From NCBI RefSeq assembly GCF_900496995.4, contig NW_024470404.1, positions 19,012-83,011 of the forward strand: DNA of 64,000 bases, in the 5' to 3' direction. The DNA comes from Aquila chrysaetos chrysaetos (Eukaryota > Chordata > Aves > Accipitriformes > Accipitridae). The position numbers were made by a program, and so were the translations under genes. The notes beneath the pieces were generated by a model. That model was given only the letters and a program-made list of their open reading frames with translations. It was not told the DNA's origin and made no database searches. Below are positions 22,183 through 37,310 of this stretch, piece by piece; position 1 is the first letter of the stretch, and each line of letters begins with the position of its first letter.

Positions 22183-22555
22183 GCCCCGGCCCTGGCGAGG
22201 TGTCGTGGGAGGGCGGCCCCGACCCCTGGGGGGTCGCCCCCGATCCATTGTGGGTCGCGGGGCCGGGACACCTCTCTGGGCCCCAGTGGTGGCTCTGGGG
22301 GGGCGGCAAAAGAAGGGGGGGTCAGGGGTCAGTGGGGTGACCCCCCAAATCCCCCACATGACCCCACTGACCCCTGACCCTCCCCCCCCGGGGACCCAGA
22401 CATGCGGGTGACCCCCCATGACCCCCTTGGGGTGAGCCAGGCATCTGGGCCTGACCTCTGACCCCCCCCGGGAGGCATCGGGGTGACCCCTGCCCAGGGT
22501 GACCCCACTGACCCCTCCCCCCTGCCCCCCCGGGGGGACCCCGGAGTCCAGGACT

Positions 22556-23510
22556 CACGGTGGGGGGAGGGGAGGTCCCCGGAAGACGGTGGTGAGGGGG
22601 GAGCGGTGGCGGGTGGGGCGCAGTGGGGGGGGTTCCCACAGTTCCGCCAGCAGCCGCTGCCCCCCCGGCGAGGTGTGGCACATGTGGAAACAAGGCGGGG
22701 GGCAGGGGGGGCGTCACCGACCCCCCCTCGACCCCCACTACACTCCACTGCCTCCCAGTAACCTCTCAGTACCCCCCAGTAACTCCCAGTGCCCCCACAA
22801 CCCCCTCAGACCCCCAATACCCCTGCATGGCTCCCCAAGAATCCCCCCAATACCCCCCCCGGTCCCTCCCAGTGCTCCCCAGTGCCTCCCAATACTACCT
22901 TAGTACCCCCCATTGCCCGCCCAATGCCCCCCCCATATCCCCCAGTGCCCCCACGACCCCCAATACCTCCCTGTGGCACCCCAGGACCCCTCCCATTTCC
23001 ACCCCCAGTGCCTCCCAGGTCTCCCCAGACCCTCCAGTGCCCCCCCAGTATCCACCAGACCCCCTCTCAGCACCCCAACGTCACCCAGTAGTCCCCCAAT
23101 ACCCCCCCAGGGACCCCCAATACCCCCCAGCCCCCCATCTCTCACCCCCCGGGGCCGTGGGGCTCTTCGGTGCATCAGGGCTGTTTTGGGGGGCCTCAGG
23201 CCGGGCTGGGGGCTGCTGGGGGGAGGGAGGGGTCAAAAGGGGGGGTCAGGGGAGTCCCTGGGGACCCCACCCCACCCCTCCCCCCATTACCTGCCCCTTC
23301 TCCATCCTGGGGCAGGGGGGCTGGAAGAGAGGACGGGGGAGGTTGGGTGGGGGGACCCAGGCATCCCCTCCCCCAAAGGGGACCCAGGTGTCCAGGGGAC
23401 CCTCTACCCCCCTCCTCCATCCCAGGGGGACCCAGCCAGCCGGGGGGGGTCCCTGTGACTCACCGGGGGGGGGGGGGGGGGCACCCACGCTCCAGCACTG
23501 GCCCAGGCTT
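22556..23510 (-). CDS. Unrecognised minus-strand gene; GLTPD2 candidate by position
   Basis: Liver-type promoter sites upstream, splice-like exons and a polyadenylation signal suggest a gene, but the protein is not recognised. Possible exons: one ending at a GTGAGT donor near 23463; a tiny one 'gatggagaaggggcag' near 23291-23306, followed by GTAATG; one near 23155-23218 reading QPPARPEAPQNSPDAP, followed by GTGAGA; and a terminal segment near 22700-22556 reading CHTSPGGQRLLAELWEPP with a TGA. GLTPD2 (glycolipid-transfer domain, liver-expressed) lies between VMO1 and PSMB6 in human on the same strand as PSMB6, which fits. No glycolipid-transfer core domain is visible, so the gene is incomplete, eroded or something else. 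Confidence 0.3.
22750..23110. repeat. 'ccccccagtaactcccagtg' repeats
   Basis: Short degenerate units, 10-20 bases, within the unrecognised gene. They occupy the place where central exons would lie. Confidence 0.7.
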
Positions 23511-23548
23511 GGCCCTGCCCCCCCCCCCCCCCCCCCCCCCGCTGCGGG

Positions 23549-23577
23549 GTTAATCATTAACTGGGGGGGCAAGGTCC
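23549..23577 (-). promoter_or_regulatory. HNF1 palindrome plus HNF4-like half sites
   Basis: GTTAATCATTAAC (23549-23561) is a perfect 13-base HNF1 site. Eight bases on, 'gggcaaggtcca' resembles an HNF4 direct repeat. Together they mark a hepatocyte, kidney or gut promoter. The nearest possible transcript is the minus-strand gene starting near 23510. Confidence 0.65.
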
Positions 23578-23696
23578 AGGGGAGCACCCAGGCATTCCGG
23601 TGTCACCCATCCCCCCCAGGGACCCAGGTGTCTGGGTGACCCCCCCCACGCCCCCCCAGCAAGAATGAGGCAGCACCAGCTCATTACCCACCCGAG

Positions 23697-23702
23697 TTTA
23701 AT
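23697..23702 (-). terminator. VMO1: VMO1 polyadenylation signal (ATTAAA)
   Basis: Minus-strand ATTAAA about 470 bases past the VMO1 stop. The 3' UTR between them is a 'ggggacatggggggg' repeat. No AATAAA is present in the interval. Confidence 0.5.
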
Positions 23703-23719
23703 GAGGGTGGCCCGGGGGC

Positions 23720-24165
23720 GGGGCACAGAGGGGACATGGGGACGTTGGGGGGGACAGTCGGGGGGACCGAGGGAGGACATGGGTGGGAGGACATGGGGGG
23801 GGACATGGGGGGGATAGGGGTCAAGGGAGGCTGTGGGGGGGGACATTGGGGACACACAAAGGGACGTGGTGGCCATGGGAGGATGGGGGCGGGCACGGGA
23901 GGACATGGGGGTCGAGGGTGGAGGTGGGAGGGACATGGCGGTCATGGGATGACATGGGGGGGGGGACACAGGGGTCCAAGGAGGTCGGGGGGGGACATGG
24001 TGGCCATGGGGGGACATTGGGGGGGATCTTGGGGGGCAGGGGGGGTCAATGGGAAACATGGGGGGACATTGGGGGGGACACGGGCGTCAACGGAGGATGT
24101 GGGGGGGGACATTGGGGGTCATGGGAGGGCCATCGGGAGGACACCCAGGTGGGGACGTGGTGGGG
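23720..24165. repeat. 'gggggacatgggggg' repeat in VMO1 3' UTR
   Basis: Tandem 15-30-base units with 'gacatggggg' cores, probably transcribed as VMO1 3' UTR. Confidence 0.7.
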
Positions 24166-24172
24166 GGGTGTC

Positions 24173-25487
24173 TCAAGCGCAGCAGAAGAATTTGACGTCG
24201 TTGAGGCCGGTGTCGTCCCCCCCACGCTGGGGGGGCTCCACGCGAGTTTGCAGCCCGCAGATCCCCCAGCCGAAGGGACAGGAGACGCTCCAGTTCCCCC
24301 AGACCCCTGCGAGGCCCCCCTGGCCCTCCAGCACCGTCCCATCCGAGCAGGTGATGTCCAGGTTGTTGGCGGCCGTGTCGTCCCAAAGGCCCCGAGGTGC
24401 CTCCACCCGCAGGCGGAAGGAGACCAGGCGCTGGCTGCGGCCACAGCTCAGGGGGTACGACCAGGAGCCCCAGCTGGGAGGGGGGGACACGGACATGGTG
24501 GGGAGGGGACACACGTCATGGTCACCAGCCCCCACCTTGGATACCCCTCGGGTCCCCTCCTGGGTTGCGGTGGCCATGGATGGGGCGTGGTGGTTGTGGA
24601 TGGGGTGTGGTCGCCATGGAAGAACATCATGGTGGCCGTGGATGGGGTGTGGTGGTCGGGAATGGGGCGTGGTGGTTGTGGATGGGGTGTGGTGGCCATG
24701 GAGGAACATCATGGTGGCCGTGGATGGGGCGTGATGGTCGGGAATGGGGCGTGGTGGTTGTGGATGGGGTGTGGTGGCCATGGAGGAACATCATGGTGGC
24801 CACGGATGGGGTGTGGTGGCCACGAAGGAGCCATGGTGGCCACGGATGGGGTGTGGTGGTCGTGGATGAGGCATGGTGGTCATGGAGGAACACCATGGCA
24901 GTGGGGGCACCACGCATGGCACACTCATGGCCACCAACTTAGATGGGTGTCCCAGGGCCACCCTAGACAGGGGCCACCCATGGCCACCACTGTCACCACG
25001 TGCCATAAACAGGGACCCCACAGCCATCACCCCACATGGACACCCCACACAAGGACCCCATGACCACCACCGTCACCCCACACGGACCCCCCCCCCCCCA
25101 TGCCCCCCTCCCCCTAAATCCCCGTCACTCACGGCCCCTCGTTGGCCGTGGCCATCCCTGTGCTGCAGAGCAGCCGGATCCCGTTGAGAGCCGTGTCATC
25201 CCCGAAGAAACCCTTGTGGGGCTCAACCTGGAGGACATCAAGGAGCCGTCACCCCCATGTTGTCCCCCTCCTTGTCCCCCCATCCCCCCGTCCCCCCATC
25301 CTGGACCCACCTTCAGCTGGAAGCCGGTAGCGTAGGTGTTTTCGGGACAGAACTCAGTGTCACCCCAGTCGCCCCAGGGCCCCCCATTTTCCACGGAGAT
25401 CACCTTGGTGAAGGCAATTCCGAGCCCCCCCTGGACCAGGACCACCAGGGCCACCAGGGCTACCCATGGGCACAAGGACAAGGACAT
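24173..25487 (-). CDS. VMO1: Vitelline membrane outer layer protein 1
   Basis: Secreted beta-prism protein; in birds a component of the outer egg-yolk envelope. Three exons: 25487..25311, 25227..25133, 24473..24173, giving 190 residues (chicken VMO-I about 180). A signal peptide ([19 protein letters not shown]) precedes the triplicated fold with its repeated [S/N]GGPWGDW-type and DDTALNG/DDTAANN/DDTGLND motifs, one per sheet: [64 protein letters not shown]. Cysteines of the fold are kept. Frame and splice sites are intact. A TATA box is 33 bases upstream. It lies beside PSMB6 as on 17p13.2. Relative to human it appears inverted with respect to PSMB6, as I recall the human order. Confidence 0.93.
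24560..24905. repeat. Minisatellite in VMO1 intron 2
   Basis: Roughly 60-base units of 'catggtggccgtggatggggtgtggtgg' with alternating variants, about six copies. Confidence 0.8.
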
Positions 25488-25519
25488 GGCTGCAGTCCCC
25501 GTTGGGTGCCACCGCTCCC

Positions 25520-25525
25520 TTTATA
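25520..25525 (-). promoter_or_regulatory. VMO1: VMO1 TATA box
   Basis: TATAAA on the minus strand, placing transcription start near 25495 and leaving a 5' UTR of only about 10 bases before the ATG. Confidence 0.7.
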
Positions 25526-25879
25526 ACCCCGGTGGGGACAAAGACCCCAAGGACACGTGGACGGGGAGGTGCCAAGTGGGGTCCTTGTCTCCCATGGGAG
25601 ACTGGGAGGGACTGGGAGAACTGGGAAGGGGAGGGGCGGGTGGTGGATCTCCTATAGGGTCGTGCCACGTCTCTCCTCGCTACGGATGGGTCCTTCTGAT
25701 GGGGTCACCTACCGTGGTCCCATTGCGGGGGGGTAATGCCCCGGTGTCCACCCCCTCCCCCACCTGTGACGTCAGCCACCTCCACCCCCCCATCCCAGAG
25801 CTCCCATTGGCTCATCCAGCAGAACCCGGCTCTGCGTACCTGTCCCCGTCCCCTCCAGATACGGGGAGCCGTGAGAGAC

Positions 25880-26290
25880 ACCCAACCATTTTGGGGTGCC
25901 CTTTGGCCCACCAAACCCCTCAGGTCATGTTTTGGGGTGCCCTGAGGATCTCTGAGCCTCTCAGGTCATGTTTTGTGGTGCCCCAGGGCCCTCTGAACCC
26001 TGAACCCCTCAGGTCACGTTTTGGGGTGCCCTGAGGACATGCAAACCGCTCAGGTAATGTTTTAGGGTGACCTGTGGCTCTCTGAACTCCTCAGGTCATG
26101 TTTTGGGGTGTCCTGTGGCCCTCTGAACCCCTCAAGTCACGTTTTGGACTCCCCTGGAGCCCTCCAACCCCCTCAGATCATGTTTTTGGGTGCTCCAGGT
26201 CCCTCTGAACCCCTCAGGTCACATTTTGGGGTGACCTGGGCCTTCTGAACCCCTCAGGTCATGTTTTGGGGTGACCTCTGATCTTCTCAG
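25880..26290. repeat. 'cctcaggtcatgttttggggtg' tandem repeat
   Basis: Eight or so degenerate units of 40-60 bases. They mark the start of the gene-free junction between the 17p13-like and 7q22-like blocks. Confidence 0.8.
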
Positions 26291-27750
26291 GATCCCTCAA
26301 TTCCTGTCATGAAGCCTCCCAAGATCTTCCTCATGCCCCATGACTCTCTTTTGGCTCTCTAGGGCACCTTGGATCCCTCCAGCTCCCCCCAAAACCCTTC
26401 CCGGGGCCATTGTTGAGCCCCACAACATCCACTTGATCATCTAGACCATCTAGGATGTCTCCAGATTGTTGCTGGACATCTGTCCTCTGCTCGGATCAAC
26501 TTCATCACGACATCCCCACCATGGGTTTTCTGGTCTGGAGATCACCCCAGCCTCCTTTGGTCTTTCTGGCCCCATCAAGACCTGTCTAAACCCTATGACG
26601 ACACCTCTGGGTCCATCAAAACCCTTCCTGAATCCACCCTTGTCCTCCAGAGCCATCTTCTGGTCTTCGGTGTTCTACACGATGTCTCTACTCCATCCCT
26701 GAGGACTTCTACTGTCAGCCCTGATGCCCTCCTGAGTCCTTCAGAGAAGGCAAGAACGTTCTCTGGCCTACGCGGTCCTCTCAGGAGGAGAGGAGTCTGC
26801 TCTGGGTGGACTCATCCATCTTCCTTGACACCTCTCTGGAGATTTTGGGGGTTTGGGGTGGGATTCTATTGCCATTTACGGTCGGTGTTGGTTTCTGAAA
26901 GATTGTTCTTCTGGTCTGGAGGTCTCCTTCCTCTGTGTGGTCTTCTCCAACCCTTATAGAGTGTCTTTGGGGTCACCGTGCTCTGTAGGGTCTTCTTCAA
27001 GCCTTGCCGAGAGCTTCTGGCTCAAGAGATGGGACCTACGGTGGTCAATAAGTTGGTCCCAGTAGGGAACGGCCACCAACCCCTGAGTGCCCATCACATG
27101 GGCAGAGCATCTCCACTGCCAAGGCACTCTGCAAGGGTTGGCGAAGACCCCACGGAGCAAGGAGACCTCCAGACCAGACGGTTATCACTAAGACTCGGGT
27201 GGAGAACAAGCTCAGGTGGGTTTTTTTGCAGCGAAACCATTTTTTGAGGGAAATCATTCCTGGGAAGGACTCCAGAAATGGGGTGATTGCCCACCATGAC
27301 ATGGAGGTCCCGGCAGAGAAGGACCACGGGGAGATAGTCCTGGATGTCACCACTGAAAGGCAAGCGGAGCTGACGTGTGGAGAACGACGGGGTCATGAAG
27401 AAGGTGGGTTGGGGCAACTGCGGGTGGTTTCTGATGTAACCTCATGGTTGAACTCTCATCTCCACGTCCAGGTTGGAAAGACGCAGGACTCCAACTCACG
27501 GAGATGACGTCATCTTGAGGAGACGGCGGTGAGAAGATGCTCATGAGGCGTGAAAATTATGTTAGTGTCCATGGTCTCGGCTTGTCGTGGCAGGGCACAC
27601 AATTCCCCATGTCCTCATGTCCCCATGCCCCACCATACATCCATCCCTGGAGAGCTGGGGAGCGTCCTGGGCACTGCGAGGACGCTGGTGGGGGACACCA
27701 GTATCACCCAGCTCGTTAGCGTCCTCGTTACCCCACAAAGACACGGCACC
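26290..27750. other. Gene-free, less GC-rich junction
   Basis: Composition drops visibly from the surroundings and long G/C runs vanish. No gene, transposase or reverse-transcriptase remnant is recognised. It contains an inverted repeat at 26911-27177. It separates the two ancestral synteny blocks. Confidence 0.6.
26911..27177. repeat. 60-bp imperfect inverted repeat with related direct copy
   Basis: The arm 26911-26970 (ctggtctggaggtctcctt...) matches the reverse complement of 27118-27177 at about 52 of 60 positions. A weaker direct copy follows at about 26978-27010. The loop is about 147 bases. It could be the ends of a small non-autonomous element or a local inverted duplication. Confidence 0.75.
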
Positions 27751-27767
27751 GGGGGATGGTCATGGGC

Positions 27768-27773
27768 TTTATT
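27768..27773 (-). terminator. MBLAC1: MBLAC1 polyadenylation signal
   Basis: AATAAA on the minus strand about 210 bases past the MBLAC1 stop. Confidence 0.8.
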
Positions 27774-27983
27774 TCACATTTGGAGATGTCCCCGCGGTGC
27801 TCCTGTCCCTCAGGGACATCTCACGGGGTCTTCAAGGCCTTGAGGACACCCTCCAGGGCTCTTCCGTCCTGGTGACATCCCGAAACGTGTTCTTCCCTTG
27901 AGGACATCTTCATGGAGGTCTTGTCTCCCTCTGGGACGTCCCCGGGTCTCCTCCTCCCCCAAGGGATGTCCCCAGGGTGTCTC

Positions 27984-28784
27984 TCACGGCTTGGGATCAT
28001 TTCCAGTCCCGTTCCCCTCCTCTTCGGGGACATCTCCGGGGGTCACATCTCCCCTGGGGATGTCCCCATGTCCCTTGGGACCACCTCCAGCGGTGGCATT
28101 CCCCTCATCATCCTCCTCCCAAGGCACTTTCCCGTCCCCCCGCTCCCTGAAGACCCGGAAGGGCGGTCCGTGACCGGGCACGATGACGTCGGCCACGGCC
28201 ATCACCCGTCGACGGCTCTGCTCCTGCCTCGCTGGGTCTTCGCTCGACGCCCTCCACTCTTCCTCATCTTCCTCCCTCTCGAACAAGTCCCCGGCCACCA
28301 CCACGGTCCCCAGGGAGGTGTCACGTACCACCACGCTGACGTGGTCGATCGTATGACCCGGGGTGGCCACCACCTCGAGGCGACCCGGGTGGAGGACGTA
28401 GGGACACCCCTTCGCCAAGTCGTGGGGGAGGTAGCACCCGTCACCCCGACTCAGGTCGTGGCCCACCAACAAGGTGGCCGCGGGGAAGAGGTTGATGTTC
28501 CCCACGTGGTCGGAGTGACCGTGCGTGCAGACGACGTGGGTGACGTCGTCTGGCGACAGCCCTCGCTCGGCCAAGAGGCTGACGAGGCGCTGGCGGTCCC
28601 AAGGACCCCCCGTGTCCACCAGGGCGGTGACGGGGCCCCCCCACACGAGGGTGACGGAGCCGTCGGCGCGGAAGGCGCCGTTGGGCTGGGGGCAGCAGTA
28701 GCCCTCCTGCAGCACCCGTAGGGTGTAGGGGGCACCCGCCACCTCCCGCGCCCCCAGGGGTGACGTCCGCACCCCCCGCGGCAT
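27984..28784 (-). CDS. MBLAC1: Metallo-beta-lactamase domain-containing protein 1
   Basis: Single-exon MBL-fold hydrolase, reported in the literature as a nuclease acting on replication-dependent histone pre-mRNA. The chosen ATG gives 266 residues, the human length as I recall it; an upstream in-frame ATG at 28916 would add a low-complexity leader and is not preferred. The zinc motif THGHSDH is at residues 87-93, DTGGPW at 57-62, further metal-site segments ATPGHTIDH, VVVAGDLFE and PGHGPPFRV follow. The C-terminal tail is acidic and Gly-rich with little conservation. It is divergent with TAF6 from one CpG promoter, as on human 7q22.1. Confidence 0.92.
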   Translation of the reverse strand: MPRGVRTSPLGAREVAGAPYTLRVLQEGYCCPQPNGAFRADGSVTLVWGGPVTALVDTGGPWDRQRLVSLLAERGLSPDDVTHVVCTHGHSDHVGNINLFPAATLLVGHDLSRGDGCYLPHDLAKGCPYVLHPGRLEVVATPGHTIDHVSVVVRDTSLGTVVVAGDLFEREEDEEEWRASSEDPARQEQSRRRVMAVADVIVPGHGPPFRVFRERGDGKVPWEEDDEGNATAGGGPKGHGDIPRGDVTPGDVPEEEGNGTGNDPKP

Positions 28785-28889
28785 TGGGGGGGTCACGGGG
28801 CCGGGTGACGGTCCGAGGTCGGAGGTGGTTGAGGTCGGCCGGGCGTCGCGTCGCAGCGGCCTGGGGGGGGGGGGGGGATGAGGGTGGAG

Positions 28890-29340
28890 GAGACCCCCAA
28901 TGGTCTCCCCCACCACCCCCCGCTACCCCGGTGGTCTCCCCCATCACCTCCCTGGCGTGCCCAAACGGTCTCCTCCGTCCTCCCCCCCCATTACCGCAAT
29001 GGTCTCCCCCGCTGCCCCCCCCATCGCCCCCAGTGTTCTCCCCCATTCCCCTCCCATTACCCCAATGGTCTCCCCCATTCCCCCCCATCACCCCCAATGG
29101 TCTCCCCCCCATCGCCCCCAGTGGTCTCCCCCCCCCCCCCCCGTTCCCCCAATGGTCTCCCTTATTCCCCCCCATCTCCCCCCCCATCGCCCCCAATGGT
29201 CTCCCCTATTGCCCCCCATCCCCCCCCACATCACCCCCAATGGTCTCCCCCATTCCCCCCATGGTCTCCCCCCCCACTGTCCCCAATGGTCTCCCCTATT
29301 CCCCCCCATTCCCCCCCCATTCCCCCAATGGTCTCCCCCA
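28890..29340. repeat. 'ccccaatggtctccccca' minisatellite
   Basis: About 17 degenerate 20-30-base units between MBLAC1 and the shared CpG promoter. It would lie in the MBLAC1 5' UTR or first intron. Confidence 0.85.
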
Positions 29341-29369
29341 CTCACTCACCCCCCCGTACCACAACGCTC

Positions 29370-29724
29370 TCCGGGCTGCGCATGCGCGATACTCTCCACC
29401 TCCCCCGCCCGCCAGGGTGCGCATGCGCAGCGCTCTCCGAGCGCCGCCTCCGCCGACCGCCCCTCCCACCGCTGCGCAGGTCCTGGCAGGGCGATAGCGA
29501 GCTCCTCTCAGTCCCGCCTCCCACCACCGCCACTAGCCCCGATTCATTTTCGTGTCGCAGTTCTATATCGCGACAATCTTATTCGCGTGGGTGTGGGATG
29601 GTTTGAGGACTCCCGGCTTGGCCTCCTCCCTCCGCTCTCTCCTCCCCTCAACCCACCTCGGCCAGGACCTGGCGCTGAGGGGGGGCCGAGCCAAGATGGC
29701 GGCGGCGGGAAACAGGGAGGCGGC
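29370..29724. promoter_or_regulatory. Bidirectional promoter MBLAC1 / TAF6
   Basis: Two NRF1 palindromes GCGCATGCGC (29378-29387, 29419-29428) and a YY1-type AAGATGGCGGC (29693-29703). The latter probably lies at the TAF6 start site, followed by a short noncoding exon ending at donor GTGAGA (29725). Confidence 0.65.
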
Positions 29725-29839
29725 GTGAGAGGTGGCCGAGGGGCGGGGGGGGGTGTCCCCATCCCCCCGCGGGGTCCTTCTGTTGGGGTGTCCCCCCCCC
29801 CCACTTGTGGGGTCCTTATAGCGGGTGTGGGGGGCTGTC

Positions 29840-30235
29840 TTGGGGTCCCTACGGCTTCGGGATCCCCCCGGCTTTAGGGTCCCTCCGGCTTTGGGGTTCC
29901 GGGCTTTGGGGTCCCCCAGCTTTGGGCTTCCCCTGTTTTTAGGGTCTCCCCGGTTTTGGGGTCCCCCCGGTTGTGGGGTTTTCCCCGGCTTTAGGGTCTC
30001 CTGGTTTTAGGGTCCCCCAGCTTTGGGGTCCCCCCAGCTTTAGGGTCTCCCCGGTTTTGGGGTCCCCCAGCTTTGGGCTTCCCCTGTTTTTAGGATCTCC
30101 CCGGTTTTGGGGTCCCCCAGCTTTGAGCTTCCCTTGTTTTTAGGGTCTCCGCAGCTTTAGGGTCTCCCTGGTTTTAGGGTCCCCCAGCTTTGGTGTCCAC
30201 CCCCCCCCCCCCCCCAGCTTTAGGGTCTCCCCGGT
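29840..30235. repeat. 'tttagggtctccccggttttggggtccccc' minisatellite
   Basis: About 13 degenerate units in TAF6 intron 1, ending directly before the coding exon. Confidence 0.85.
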
Positions 30236-30255
30236 TTTGGGGGAGGAGGAGGAGG

Positions 30256-35781
<5,526 letters not shown>

Positions 35782-36146
35782 CCCCACTGGGACCCCGCTA
35801 CTGGGGACGGGGTGTTGGCCTGGGGGTCCCCCAGTGTCCCCGTGTCCCCCCGCAGTGTCCTGGGACCTCTCTATGGGGACACAGAGGTGACCTGGGGGGG
35901 TCCTCAAAGTGTCCCTGGGGGTCTCCTAGTGTCCCCATGTGACCTAGGGGATCCCCATGTGTCCCTGGGGGGTCCCCCAGTGCCCCCATATCCCCCCACC
36001 AGTGTCCCAGGACCCCTCTGGGAGGGGGCGGGGGGGGGCAGGAGTGACCTGGGTGCCCCACGATGTCCCCAGGGGCCCCGGGATCCCCCCCTGGGGACGG
36101 TGACTCCCCCCTGTAAATACCTGTACGTGCGCGCTGTAAATAACCC

Positions 36147-36152
36147 AATAAA
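36147..36152 (+). terminator. TAF6: TAF6 polyadenylation signal
   Basis: AATAAA about 365 bases past the TAF6 stop codon. Confidence 0.85.
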
Positions 36153-36179
36153 CTCCCAGTTCATCCCAGTGCAGCCCCT

Positions 36180-37140
36180 GTCCTTGCACGCGCACGGTGT
36201 CACACGAGCCCCAGGGCCTCGCACACGCGCCAGGGCTTGCGCGGGAACACGAGCCCCAGACGTCGCACGGGCGTTTGCACAAGTTGCAAACTTTGGACGT
36301 GCCTTTGCACGAGCTCCAGCATTGCGCGTGCATTTGCACGAGCCTGAGCGTCGCACAGGCGTTTGCACAAGCTGCAAACTTTCAACACGTGTTTGCACAA
36401 ACCCCAAATGTTGCACGTGCCTTTGCACGAGCCCCAGCATTGCATGTGCATTTGCACGGCCCTCAGCATCACACACATGTATTTGCACAAGCTGCAAAAT
36501 TTCCACGGGCATTTGTACGAGCCCCAAACATTGCACGCGCCTTTGCAGGAGCCCCAGCATTGCACAGGGATTTGCACAAGCTGCAAACTTTGCACGAGCT
36601 CCAAGTATTGCACGTGCATTTGCACGAGCCCCAAACTTTGCACGTGCCTTTGCATGAGCTCCAAGTATTGCACGTGCATTTGCACAGCCCTCAGCATTGC
36701 ACACGTATTTGCACAGGCTGCAAACTTCGCACAGGTATTTGCACGAGCCCCAAATGTCACACGGGTGTTTGCACGAGCCCCAAACTTTGCACGTGCCTTT
36801 GCACGAGCCCCAGCGTTGCACAGGTGTTCGCACAAGCTGCAAACTTTGCAGCAACATTTGCACGAGCCCCCAGCACTGCACAAGCGCTTGCACGAGCCCC
36901 AAATGTCGCACACGTGTTTGCACAAGCCCCAAACTTTTCACAGACATTGGCGCGAGCCCCCAGCATTGCACAGGCGTTTGCACGAGCCCCAAGCTTTGCA
37001 CGGACATTTGCACGAGCGCCAGATGTTGCGCGTCCATTTGCACAAGCCCCAGCACTGCACAAGGGTTTGCACAAGCCCCGAACGTTGCACGTGCCTTTGC
37101 ACGACCCCCAGACGTTGCACAAGCGTTTGCACAAGCCCCC
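36180..37140. repeat. 'tttgcacgagcccca' minisatellite (0.96 kb)
   Basis: More than 30 units of about 30 bases built on 'tttgcacgagccccaaa' and 'tttgcacaagctgcaaact'. A 612-codon Cys/Ala-rich ORF on the minus strand across it is a product of the repeat. It lies between TAF6 and the acyltransferase promoter. Confidence 0.9.
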
Positions 37141-37310
37141 ACCATTACCCAACCCTCCCCCCCCAGGGGAGGGCAGGGGTCGGGGGCGGGACCAGCCCCA
37201 TTAAAACCAGCAGCTCCCAGTTCCCCTCCCTTCCTCCGCTCCCAGTGACCCCCCCCCCCCTCGTTCCCAGTCACCTCCCTCCTTCCCAGTGACAGCCCCC
37301 CCCCCCCGCC

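Noticed and set aside
26450-27500. A protein-coding gene or CR1/LTR element in the junction
   Set aside because: ORFs are short, and I see no reverse transcriptase, integrase or target-site features. Only an inverted repeat is supportable.
28878-29877. Three overlapping 240-325-codon Pro/Ser ORFs
   Set aside because: They come from the 'aatggtctccccca' minisatellite and CpG promoter, with no homology or splice pattern.
36180-37140. CRISPR-like alternation of repeat and spacer
   Set aside because: Units are direct tandem copies with drift, no conserved spacers and no cas genes; the genome is vertebrate.
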